Source: Desulfuromonadales bacterium C00003068 (GTDB lineage Bacteria > Desulfobacterota > Desulfuromonadia > Desulfuromonadales > Desulfuromonadaceae). From it: a stretch of DNA of 10,253 nucleotides. Positions within the stretch are counted from its first letter, which is position 1, and each line of letters begins with the position of its first letter. The stretch spans positions 6,610 to 16,862 of the forward strand of contig MAXR01000022.1 of NCBI GenBank assembly GCA_001751155.1. Reading direction: 5' to 3'. Under the pieces are notes generated by a model. It did not search any database and had not been told where the DNA came from. It saw only the letters and a list, made by a program, of their open reading frames with translations. The position numbers and the translations under genes were made by a program. Of this stretch, positions 1 to 6,233 are shown in pieces.

Positions 1-771
1 CAGGCGGCGAGTAAGAGGCTCACCGATGTTAAGTAGGATCTTGGTTGTTTCAGTTATCTGAAGGGCAGCCACCAATGCTGGGGTAAAAGAGGGGTTACCC
101 ATCTCTTTCTCTACTCCTGTATGGTTCTCTTTGCCAACATAGAGCGTTTCGAGACTGTTGTCACCTGGTAACTGTGACGTCACCTGACCTGACCAACCGC
201 CGATAGCACCATGCACCAATGGTAAGCTAAGATCTCGACATACGGCTGATAGCTCAAGGCGGACAACGATGCTGTCAAGGGCATCGACAACGATATCCGC
301 ACCAGATAGCAGCTTATTGCCATTATTGGAAGAAAAAGCAAGAACATGGGATGAAATCGTTACTGCTGGATTTAATTCGGCGAGCCGCTCGGCGGTGACT
401 TCGGCCTTGTTGCGGCCGAGATTGTTGATGGTACAAAATGTCTGACGATTGAGATTGTGTTCTTCGAAAATATCGGGATCAATGATGGTGAGGTGGCCAA
501 CGCCAAGGCGTACCAACCCTTCAATAACATGTCCACCCAGTCCACCACAGCCGATGACAACAACGTGGCTGCAAAAAAGACGCAACTGATCTTCACAGGA
601 GAGTACATTACGGTTACGTTGATAGCGTGCCGGTAATATCCCTTGCTTCAGGGCAAGACCTTCAATGACGGCGATACTGGTGTTGAAGGTATTTGCCGCT
701 GCCACTTGATCGGCCCAGAGGAAGAGGCCATTGTACGTATTGTCTGCGATCCATTGATCAACTTCTGACAT
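1..771 (-). CDS. ThiF/HesA/MoeB-family adenylyltransferase (3' end cut by window edge)
   Basis: This E1-like enzyme is expected to activate the C-terminal glycine of a sulfur-carrier protein with ATP in the cytoplasm, most likely the MoaD-like protein encoded just before it. The 257 visible codons show the ThiF fold in order: a lead-in RYQRN near residue 50, the nucleotide loop GCGGLGG at 74-80, Asp98 in IIDPD, Arg109 in NLNRQ, Lys122, and DALDS at 163-167. These match the ATP-binding and catalytic positions of MoeB/ThiF. The start is ATG at 771, one base after the moaD stop, with GGAGG eight bases upstream. The segment after DALDS, where MoeB normally has its first zinc CxxC pair, has no such pair, so this is closer to zinc-free HesA-like proteins. 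The reading frame is open to base 1, so the C-terminus is missing from the window. Family assignment is firm; the exact partner is inferred from position. Confidence 0.9.
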   Translation of the reverse strand, partial: MSEVDQWIADNTYNGLFLWADQVAAANTFNTSIAVIEGLALKQGILPARYQRNRNVLSCEDQLRLFCSHVVVIGCGGLGGHVIEGLVRLGVGHLTIIDPDIFEEHNLNRQTFCTINNLGRNKAEVTAERLAELNPAVTISSHVLAFSSNNGNKLLSGADIVVDALDSIVVRLELSAVCRDLSLPLVHGAIGGWSGQVTSQLPGDNSLETLYVGKENHTGVEKEMGNPSFTPALVAALQITETTKILLNIGEPLTRRL

Positions 772-789
772 TCTAGCCGCCTCCAACCA
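772..789 (-). promoter_or_regulatory. Ribosome binding site of the thiF-like gene, embedded in the moaD Gly-Gly codons
   Basis: The last codons of moaD read GTT GGA GGC GGC TAG and are followed by A and the ATG of the next gene. GGAGG (784-780) is an ideal Shine-Dalgarno sequence eight bases before that ATG. The obligatory Gly-Gly tail of the carrier therefore doubles as the ribosome binding site of its activating enzyme, which should couple translation of the two. Confidence 0.7.
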
Positions 790-1000
790 GTGGGAAAATT
801 CCAACAGAATCACCCTCAGTGAGGAGTTGATCTAGTTCGGCATGCCGATTGTTGATCATCAGTACCCCTAGCTCATCTGTTGGAATTCCAAGTTCAGCTA
901 ATATTTGGCGGGTCGATATGGGTTCAGCATAGTCGCGCTGCTCAATTTTAAAACGATCATTGCGAAACTGGGCAAACAGTTTGACTGTTACTGAAATCAT
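773..1000 (-). CDS. moaD: MoaD/ThiS-family sulfur-carrier protein
   Basis: A 75-aa ubiquitin-fold protein. MoaD proteins carry sulfur as a C-terminal thiocarboxylate and hand it to molybdopterin synthase to build the dithiolene that binds molybdenum or tungsten. Visible evidence is the small size, the N-terminal beta strand ISVTVKLFAQFR, the central segment NNRHAELDQLLTEGDSVGIFP and the terminal LVGGG, whose last two glycines are the activated tail. The start is taken as ATG at 1000, with GGAG at 1009-1006 and five U residues between. The frame stays open upstream to an ATG at 1159, but the extra 53 codons lie in the terminator and leader hairpins and look unlike protein. It sits between an AOR-family enzyme and a ThiF-family activator, so it is probably a paralog dedicated to that enzyme's cofactor and not the housekeeping MoaD. 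A ThiS-like role cannot be excluded from sequence alone. Confidence 0.88.
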   Translation of the reverse strand: MISVTVKLFAQFRNDRFKIEQRDYAEPISTRQILAELGIPTDELGVLMINNRHAELDQLLTEGDSVGIFPLVGGG

Positions 1001-1100
1001 AAAAACTCCGATAGGAGGTTGTCCGACAATAGGAGGCGTAGCGAGAAACCGGTTGAACGGTTTCGCAGTAGTCTCTTCTGTTGTCGGATAGCCTCCTAGT
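1001..1100 (-). promoter_or_regulatory. Structured leader of moaD-thiF; candidate riboswitch-like element
   Basis: On the minus-strand transcript, UAGGAGGC (1098-1091) can pair with GCCUCCUA (1037-1030, 8 of 8) or with CCUCCUA (1018-1012, 7 of 7). The second pairing extends through UCCGACAA (1088-1081) with UUGUCGGA (1026-1019), giving 16 of 18 pairs. The two folds exclude each other. A hairpin at 1066-1041 (arms GCGAAACCG and CGGUUUC with a small bulge) lies inside both. CUCC in the distal arm (1017-1014) is also complementary to the moaD Shine-Dalgarno GGAG (1009-1006) with a 4-nt loop. One fold would free the ribosome site and the other would allow it to be hidden. Molybdenum or tungsten cofactor riboswitches (Moco motif, RF01055) act on such genes, but I cannot confirm membership. 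The near-perfect terminal inverted repeats would also fit a short palindromic mobile element. Confidence 0.5.
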
Positions 1101-1105
1101 TTCTT

Positions 1106-1148
1106 AAAAAATCCGGGTGCACCCAAGGAGGGGGGAGAGTACACCCGG
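1106..1148 (-). terminator. Intrinsic terminator after the AOR gene
   Basis: In the minus-strand transcript, CCGGGUGUAC (1148-1139) pairs along all ten bases with GUGCACCCGG (1122-1113), including one G-U pair. It closes a 16-nt pyrimidine-rich loop and is followed within one base by six U residues. It begins about 20 nt after the AOR stop codon. This is a strong rho-independent terminator, so moaD-thiF would be expressed by read-through, attenuation or its own promoter. The loop includes CCUCCU, complementary to AGGAGG in the leader just downstream. Confidence 0.82.
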
Positions 1149-1168
1149 CAACAAATCATTCGTTTAAT

Positions 1169-2899
1169 TTAGAAGTTCCAGAATTCGTCGATCTCAGAGT
1201 CGGTAAAGTCCCACACTGCATTGTGAGGTAATACTGGATCGCTCTTAAAAAATTCTGGTAAACGGTCCTCTTTATTGGAGAGACCCGCATCGAGATTAAA
1301 TTGACGCTCAAGTTTAAGAACGCTTTTGCCCAACTCGGTCACATCATCACCAGAGAGTTCACAACCGAAACGGGCGTTAATCATATCAATCAGCGCTGGT
1401 AAGCACTCAGGGATATCTAACGCTGGGAAGGCGATAAATACGCACATTCCTGTCGAGTCAATCGCTGCGGTGGCAATTTGTAAATTGCGCGATAATTCAA
1501 CCTGACCAACTTTTGATAATGGATCAACATGACCACCGATACCGAGAATATTGGTGGCAATCGTGTAGCCCGCGGTGTGGTCTGCACCCATAGTACTGGT
1601 GGCGTAGGTGATTCCAATTCCCTTAACGCTACGTGGGTCGTAAGCTGGGATGCCTTGATTTTTAACCACCGGTACACGAGTTACGCCGTAAACTTTTCCG
1701 ACAATACCCGTTCCGCTACCAAGGATACGACCCAGCGGAGTTCCTTGACCAATCTCTTCACGTAACAGGCGCAGAATCCCTTGGCTATCACCAAACTCGA
1801 GAATACCAGCTTCCATGGCGACACCAAACATAACGACTGTTTCGATGGAATCTAGGCCGATATCGTCCATCAAGCTATCGGCTTCAGCAATGGCATCAAG
1901 GTCATTGATGCAACAGTTAGCACCCATACCCCAAATGGTTTCATATTCGAAGCCAGATGTAACATAGTTGCCATCTTTGTCGTTGTATACCTGTGAACAT
2001 TGAATGATACACCCTTTATGACAGCCGTGCTTTGGTTTTCCACCGCGTGCAACAATGGTGTCATGCATGGTTTCGCCACTAATTTTGTCGTGATCGTCGA
2101 ACTGGCCATACCTAAAGTTCTTCGTTGGTAAACCGCCGGCCTCATTGAGAATATTGACTAAGACATTGGTTCCATAGGTGCCCAACCCTTCACCTGCGAC
2201 AGGGTGGTCCATTATTGATTTTGCGAATACACGTGATGCTGCTTTGAATTTATCTGAGTCCGCGAGTTGAAGCGGGCCGCAACCTTCAGCGTCAACAGTG
2301 ATATATTTTATTTTTTTAGAGCCCATTACCGCACCCATGCCACCACGACCGTGACTACGGATTTTACCGTCGGGATCTTTTACTGAGATGTTCGCGGCGG
2401 CCATTTTTAATTCACCGGCAATACCGATGGTCATGACCCCGACCTTATCTCCTTTTTTAGCCATTTGATCTTCAATGACAGCAAAGTTACCTTTACCGAT
2501 CAGTTCAGATTCTTCAGAAATTGTAACACTGTCTTTTGTCACATGCAGGCTGTAGAACTTATCTTCTTGAGGTAGTCCCTCAATGATCAGCGCTTTAATC
2601 CCCATGCGAGCAAATTGCTGAGCTGTTGTACCGCCAGAGTTACTCTCTTTAATACCACCAGTTAACGGACTTTTTGCACCACAGGACATCCGGCCAGATT
2701 GGGCCGCAGCGGTACCGCTAAGTAACCCGGGAGCGAAAACCAATTTATTATTGGGACCTAAAGCATGGCACGTAGGGATAACTTCACTCGCAACAATCGT
2801 AGAAGTGAGTGCTCTACCGCCTAGGCCTACCCATTCAAGGGGAACCTCTTCGGTAGTGGTGGTCAGGTCTGTCATGTTAACGCGGAAAATTTTATCCAT
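1169..2899 (-). CDS. Aldehyde:ferredoxin oxidoreductase (AOR) family tungsten/molybdenum enzyme
   Basis: AOR-family enzymes bind a bis-pyranopterin tungsten or molybdenum cofactor and one [4Fe-4S] cluster in the cytoplasm, and typically oxidise aldehydes to acids or run the reverse. The 576-aa product has the family layout: an N-terminal domain with GRMSCGAKSPLTG and SNSGG near 70-90, RGGMGAVMGSKK near 185-196, cluster cysteines at 293, 297 and 301 (CHKGCIIQC), the EYET motif near 318-321, GADH with His441, and Cys486 in DSTGMC. These line up with Pyrococcus furiosus AOR, whose cluster ligands are Cys288, 291, 295 and 494 and whose active site uses Glu313 and His448. The first three cysteines are spaced CX3CX3C here, not CX2CX3C. 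The start is ATG at 2899, with GGAG nine bases upstream; an in-frame ATG at 2914 overlaps that GGAG and is less likely. No electron-transfer subunit is visible beside it. The substrate cannot be read from sequence. Confidence 0.93.
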   Translation of the reverse strand: MDKIFRVNMTDLTTTTEEVPLEWVGLGGRALTSTIVASEVIPTCHALGPNNKLVFAPGLLSGTAAAQSGRMSCGAKSPLTGGIKESNSGGTTAQQFARMGIKALIIEGLPQEDKFYSLHVTKDSVTISEESELIGKGNFAVIEDQMAKKGDKVGVMTIGIAGELKMAAANISVKDPDGKIRSHGRGGMGAVMGSKKIKYITVDAEGCGPLQLADSDKFKAASRVFAKSIMDHPVAGEGLGTYGTNVLVNILNEAGGLPTKNFRYGQFDDHDKISGETMHDTIVARGGKPKHGCHKGCIIQCSQVYNDKDGNYVTSGFEYETIWGMGANCCINDLDAIAEADSLMDDIGLDSIETVVMFGVAMEAGILEFGDSQGILRLLREEIGQGTPLGRILGSGTGIVGKVYGVTRVPVVKNQGIPAYDPRSVKGIGITYATSTMGADHTAGYTIATNILGIGGHVDPLSKVGQVELSRNLQIATAAIDSTGMCVFIAFPALDIPECLPALIDMINARFGCELSGDDVTELGKSVLKLERQFNLDAGLSNKEDRLPEFFKSDPVLPHNAVWDFTDSEIDEFWNF

Positions 2900-2933
2900 G
2901 GTTTTCGTCTCCATTTCTTAGTTTGCACATCAT
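2892..2933 (-). CDS. Possible 13-codon leader ORF overlapping the AOR start
   Basis: The peptide would read MMCKLRNGDENHG. Its ATG has a GGAG (2945-2942) eight bases upstream, a better-placed ribosome site than many real genes have. Its UAA stop overlaps codons 2-3 of the AOR gene in another frame, so ribosomes ending there could restart at 2899. The same GGAG forms one arm of the leader stem, which would make this ORF the point of control. It may also be chance in a short leader. No homolog is recognised. Confidence 0.3.
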   Translation of the reverse strand: MMCKLRNGDENHG

Positions 2934-2936
2934 TAT

Positions 2937-3014
2937 AAAAACTCCACTCCCAAAAGAGACTGCTTAAAATACAGCCATCTCTATTGAGGACATCCTCGGT
3001 AGGGTAGGAGTTGT
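2937..3014 (-). promoter_or_regulatory. Structured leader of the AOR gene with a switchable ribosome site
   Basis: In the transcript, AACUCC (3012-3007) pairs with GGAGUU (2945-2940), backed by CCC (3004-3002) with GGG (2951-2949). This closing stem would enclose two hairpins: GAGG-AUGU-CCUC (2997-2986), and AGAGA/UCUCU plus CUG/CAG (2982-2955), giving a three-way junction. GGAGU occurs twice in a row (2950-2946 and 2945-2941), so ACUCC can pair with either copy. Pairing with the first leaves the second GGAG free as a ribosome site; pairing with the second hides it. A U-run follows the stem, so it could also act as a transcription attenuator. The leader ends in GGAGUUUUUAU, as does the moaD leader. 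Confidence 0.42.
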
Positions 3015-3068
3015 ATTCGAAGTAATTAATCACCGTTTTTATGTTAACGATGACGCATAATCTACTAT

Positions 3069-3084
3069 CGCAATGATCATACCA
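3069..3084 (-). promoter_or_regulatory. Candidate sigma-54 (-24/-12) promoter for the AOR gene
   Basis: The minus strand reads TGGTATGATCATTGCG. It has the invariant GG and GC elements exactly 10 nt apart and differs from the consensus TGGCAC-N5-TTGC at two positions in the first block. Transcription would start near 3058, giving a leader of about 160 nt that contains the whole folded region. A TATTAT at 3096-3091 could be a sigma-70 -10 element instead, but no good -35 is visible. No regulator gene or activator site is recognised nearby. Confidence 0.38.
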
Positions 3085-3258
3085 ATCACTATAATAGGGA
3101 AACTTTTAAGCGATATGCCGTATACAACTTATTGATTCTTATTGGTTTATTGCATATTAGCAAAAGGATTCACTTTTGTCTGGCAGAAAAAACATATGTT
3201 CTATTATGAAACAACTGTCGCAGTTATGAACCTGAGGTCACCGTTTAACATGGGGGAT

Positions 3259-4266
3259 TTATACCATCATATAGAGAGAATAAAGAGCTAAGCTAAACAT
3301 CAAAAACAGGCTACTGAGGTCTAACCAACCCAATGATGAAACAACCGCTTTATCAGTCTGTTGAGCATGTTGTAGAATCTGATCCACGACCTGTTGAGCC
3401 GCTCTGCTGGTGTCGCTGCGATAATGCCAGTTCGCTCCTTGGGTTAACGCTGTAATGTGTTGTAATCGTGCGTCACTGGCTCGGGTTTGTAGGGTAATCC
3501 CTTGTTCATCGGTGTAAAATCCTTCAATGGTGGGAATCCCCGGTTTGCGAATTGGGATAAGAACCGATTCCTCGCTACCAACGCGCACGCTATAAACGGG
3601 TCGTTGTTTGGTCTTCGGTGATTGGAGGTGGTTCATCAGTTGTTCAAGTGTGTTTTCAGTATCTTCGCCATCAGTAATAAGTACCACCGCTTCATTGGCC
3701 TGAGAGCTGTCATCAGCCATCATGTTATCAGCCGTTGTCAGCGCCGCGACAAGGTCACTACCTGAATCGGTGAGACGCCCCATATCGGTATGGCGAAGGA
3801 TATAGCGGATAAAACCATGGTCGCGTGTTGGTGGTACCACTTCCATACCGTCACGAGCAAAGAAGAACAATCCGACTCGTTCATTTTCCAGTTCATTGAG
3901 GAGATCATTGATAAACGAACGACCTAGGTTTAAACGATTTGCCAGACGCTGCGGCTCAGGGGATTCAAGTACATCTTCGGCTAGCATCGATTTGCTCACA
4001 TCGAGGCCGATCACCAACGTCATCCGTTCATGAGTACTCTGCCCAGCCATAGACGGAACAGTCAAACCTGCTAACGCCAGCGGTAACACGATAAAAAGTG
4101 CCGCAATCAGTGCAAGGCGCAATTGACTGCGCCAGTGTAATCGTGCTCGCTGTCCAGACCAGAGCACACGAACACGTTGCCAGTAGCGTTCTGTCACTAG
4201 GGTGAGCAGCACCATTACGGGTAATGCGAGCAGCAATAATAGGTATGCAGGTTGGGTCCACTTCAT
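3259..4266 (-). CDS. Membrane VWA-domain protein, MxaL-like
   Basis: The 335-aa product has two N-terminal membrane segments (about 8-25 and 49-71), a von Willebrand factor A domain (about 82-300) and a C-terminal membrane segment (about 314-335). This is the BatA/BatB and MxaC/MxaL topology, with the VWA domain outside the inner membrane. The metal-ion-dependent adhesion site is largely intact: Asp89, Ser91 and Ser93 in DVSKSM and Asp199 in ITDGED. The usual threonine is replaced by Ser170 in DSGSD, which could still bind metal. It starts 12 nt after the stop of the mxaK-like gene and is the last gene of the operon. In methylotrophs MxaL is required for active methanol dehydrogenase, probably for calcium insertion. 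Here the client is unknown. A BatA/B-type stress role is the main alternative. Confidence 0.82.
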   Translation of the reverse strand: MKWTQPAYLLLLLALPVMVLLTLVTERYWQRVRVLWSGQRARLHWRSQLRLALIAALFIVLPLALAGLTVPSMAGQSTHERMTLVIGLDVSKSMLAEDVLESPEPQRLANRLNLGRSFINDLLNELENERVGLFFFARDGMEVVPPTRDHGFIRYILRHTDMGRLTDSGSDLVAALTTADNMMADDSSQANEAVVLITDGEDTENTLEQLMNHLQSPKTKQRPVYSVRVGSEESVLIPIRKPGIPTIEGFYTDEQGITLQTRASDARLQHITALTQGANWHYRSDTSRAAQQVVDQILQHAQQTDKAVVSSLGWLDLSSLFLMFSLALYSLYMMV

Positions 4267-4278
4267 CGCATCATCCGT

Positions 4279-5094
4279 TTATTTACGTACCCTTGTTTCA
4301 AGGGGAGCCCCTGGTGAATAGCCGCCGACATTAGGTACGACAGCTTGAAGTTGTCCGCGCATCTCCTCGACCGAATCGCCACCGAGCTGACGACCGACTA
4401 CCACCGATTCTCCTGCGCCAACAATCAGTTCTAAATTCCAGCGTGGGATCATTCGTTGACTAGGTAGCACATCACTTTCATCAACGCTGCGGATCGACTG
4501 TTTAAAATCTTCCACCGCATCAGCGAGAAACGTTCGGCTTTTCTCGCTATCTTGTGAAAATTCAATCAAGCTATAGGCCATCATCACGGATACGGCACCG
4601 CGTAAATTATAGATGGGCCAATGGTGGTCATTATTCTTAGCTTCGTTACCATCGCCGTAGCGCAATTGCTTATCGCAGCGAGCGCGTAGTTGCAGTAATG
4701 ATTGATGAACATCGTTACGCAGGCTATCAAGATCGCTCGAAACATAGCGGTTTTCTGCCCCAGCAACTAATTTGTCGAAATGGGTTAAAGCATCTAGCCA
4801 CTGATGGTAGAGAATAAGATAATCAAGCGATGGTACCGCTAATTGGAGGTGTTGCGCCCGCTGTTGCAATATGGTCAACTCAGAGAGTTCGACGCCTTGC
4901 CCGTTCTGCTCTTCGTTCTGCTGCACTTGTGCCAGTTGCTGATAAAACTGTTGCTCATTTTCATGACGCTGGCTCGCGCGCTGATAACTGATGGCACCAT
5001 CAATAGCGACGACCAAACAGGCGGACAGTAATAGCCAGAATAGGGCAGAGGTTAATGCCGATCTGTTTTTGTTCGTTGATTTCGGTTTAGTCAT
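4279..5094 (-). CDS. Single-pass inner-membrane protein, MxaK-like by position
   Basis: The 271-aa product begins with a short basic segment and one hydrophobic helix at about 15-36. The remaining soluble part is probably periplasmic, rich in Gln, Leu and charged residues, with helical stretches (about 38-90, 95-135 and 155-200) that could form a TPR-like or coiled bundle. It has no catalytic motif. Its place between two VWA genes is that of mxaK in the mxaRSACKL block of methylotrophs, where MxaK is a small membrane protein needed for methanol dehydrogenase activity. The match rests on position and topology, not on a recognised sequence motif. The start at 5094 has AGGTG seven bases upstream. 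It could equally be a divergent BatC/BatE-like partner. Confidence 0.6.
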   Translation of the reverse strand: MTKPKSTNKNRSALTSALFWLLLSACLVVAIDGAISYQRASQRHENEQQFYQQLAQVQQNEEQNGQGVELSELTILQQRAQHLQLAVPSLDYLILYHQWLDALTHFDKLVAGAENRYVSSDLDSLRNDVHQSLLQLRARCDKQLRYGDGNEAKNNDHHWPIYNLRGAVSVMMAYSLIEFSQDSEKSRTFLADAVEDFKQSIRSVDESDVLPSQRMIPRWNLELIVGAGESVVVGRQLGGDSVEEMRGQLQAVVPNVGGYSPGAPLETRVRK

Positions 5095-5123
5095 AATTTC
5101 ACCTTTGTTTCTGTAACGACACT

Positions 5124-6233
5124 TTAGAGTCGGCGTAACGGTGGCACGTTACGTAATAGCACATGGATTAAAACCAGCAACCAGCCAGCAATGGCAAAAA
5201 ATGGCCGAGTGGAGCGGGTCACCTGTGTGACTCGGGTCAGATTGTGGTTGCTTTCGAGGTTATCGATCTCCTGATAGACCTCGTGAATCGTTTGTTGCTG
5301 AAGCGATTTTGCGGTAACAAAAATACGGCCAATATCACGACCAACATCGTCCATGGCGCGCTGAACAGCTGTATCCACTTCACCACCAACTGAGATGATG
5401 TAGAAGCGGATACCGAGAGCTTTCATCAACTCAATCACATTGACGAGGTTGGGAACCTTGCCCTTACGTTTATGAGCGCGCAACGTCGGTTCAATGCGGC
5501 CATCGGTAAACAGAATCACCGCCTTGCCGGTACCAAATTGCTGCTGGTGCAGTTTGTCTGGCACGTCGAGCAGTCCGCCTGGTGCTCCGAGGAGAAAGTT
5601 GCGTAGGGCGGAAATCTCGTCCAGACTTAGACGACTTTTTTCTGGCAGCATGGAAAAGAACGCCGATAACGCCAGCCACACCGCTTCCGAAGCATTGGTG
5701 CCACCACCAGAGGTGAGCTGACGGTAGATGGGAGTATGGTTTTTGCGCCGCAACAGTTCAATTTTCTTGCGTAGCAGGCGGCGATCAAACGTCAACGGTG
5801 CTAAGAGTTTTGGCGTGCTGGAAAACGCGACCAGTCCGATGTAGTCTTCAACGCCTCGAATATCGATAAAACTCTCAATGCCATCGAGTGCCAAATCGTC
5901 GAGCGTTTGGTCGGAGAAGCGGTTAATGGGTCGTTGCATCGAACCAGACATGTCCAAGGTGAGGAAGATCCACTTCGACTCGATAAACTCTTCCACTTCC
6001 TGACGGGCATAACTGATATCGACGATGCTTAACACCAAACACAAATACGCAGCAACAAATAGCAGGGTTTCGTAATGGCGAACGAATGAGGTTGGAGCGA
6101 TCGTTTCAAAACGACTATCGACGCGTGAAAACGGTATCGTTTCGCGCCAGCGCAGGCCTGCAAGCACAATCAATGGCAGCAGCCCTAGCAGCAGAAATGC
6201 CCAAGGGTATGTCAGTTCCAACGAGGTAAACAT
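5124..6233 (-). CDS. Membrane VWA-domain protein, MxaC/BatA-like
   Basis: The 369-aa product has membrane helices at about 11-27 and 56-74, a VWA domain from about 87 to 325, and a last helix near 343-361. Its metal-ion-dependent adhesion site is complete: Asp94, Ser96 and Ser98 in DMSGSM, Thr179 in GGGTNAS and Asp244 in LFTDG. Between the third and fourth elements lies an insertion of about 45 residues (roughly 190-235). Proteins of this type pair with MoxR ATPases, the VWA domain acting as the metal-dependent binding arm toward a client. Its ATG overlaps the stop of the mxaA-like gene by one base (TAATG), indicating coupled translation. Position and architecture fit MxaC; BatA is the closely related alternative. 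Confidence 0.85.
   Translation of the reverse strand: MFTSLELTYPWAFLLLGLLPLIVLAGLRWRETIPFSRVDSRFETIAPTSFVRHYETLLFVAAYLCLVLSIVDISYARQEVEEFIESKWIFLTLDMSGSMQRPINRFSDQTLDDLALDGIESFIDIRGVEDYIGLVAFSSTPKLLAPLTFDRRLLRKKIELLRRKNHTPIYRQLTSGGGTNASEAVWLALSAFFSMLPEKSRLSLDEISALRNFLLGAPGGLLDVPDKLHQQQFGTGKAVILFTDGRIEPTLRAHKRKGKVPNLVNVIELMKALGIRFYIISVGGEVDTAVQRAMDDVGRDIGRIFVTAKSLQQQTIHEVYQEIDNLESNHNLTRVTQVTRSTRPFFAIAGWLLVLIHVLLRNVPPLRRL

Larger units (their letters stand above)
2915..3258. other. Intergenic region between the mxaL-like and AOR genes
   Basis: This is the longest stretch without a conventional gene. The AOR-proximal third holds the folded leader and the short leader ORF, and the middle holds the sigma-54-like site. 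The part from about 3100 to 3258 is AT-rich. It contains the palindrome AACATATGTT at 3191-3200 and a small hairpin at 3213-3225 (AACTG-CGA-CAGTT) that lacks a good U-run, so termination of the upstream operon here is uncertain. No RNA gene or conserved coding frame is seen on either strand. Confidence 0.6.

Noticed and set aside
1113..1148. Terminator stem as part of a riboswitch aptamer
   Set aside because: Ten paired bases followed by six U residues just after a stop codon is explained by simple termination. Only the loop complementarity is kept as a possible link to the leader.
1001..1159. N-terminal extension of the MoaD reading frame to an ATG at 1159
   Set aside because: The extra 53 codons cover the AOR terminator and the leader hairpins, have no family resemblance, and a good ribosome site precedes the internal ATG at 1000.
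1529..1765. Plus-strand open frame inside the AOR gene
   Set aside because: It lies opposite a strongly conserved coding region and its product has no recognisable motif. The same applies to other plus-strand frames across the window.
1641..2100. AOR cysteine spacing CX3CX3C as a defect
   Set aside because: The bases confirm the spacing, but the surrounding motif reads as a coherent subfamily version and all other ligands are present, so it is treated as subfamily variation.
3213..3225. Hairpin after the mxaL-like gene as a terminator
   Set aside because: The stem is only 5 bp and is followed by GTTTCAT, not a U-run; too weak to call.
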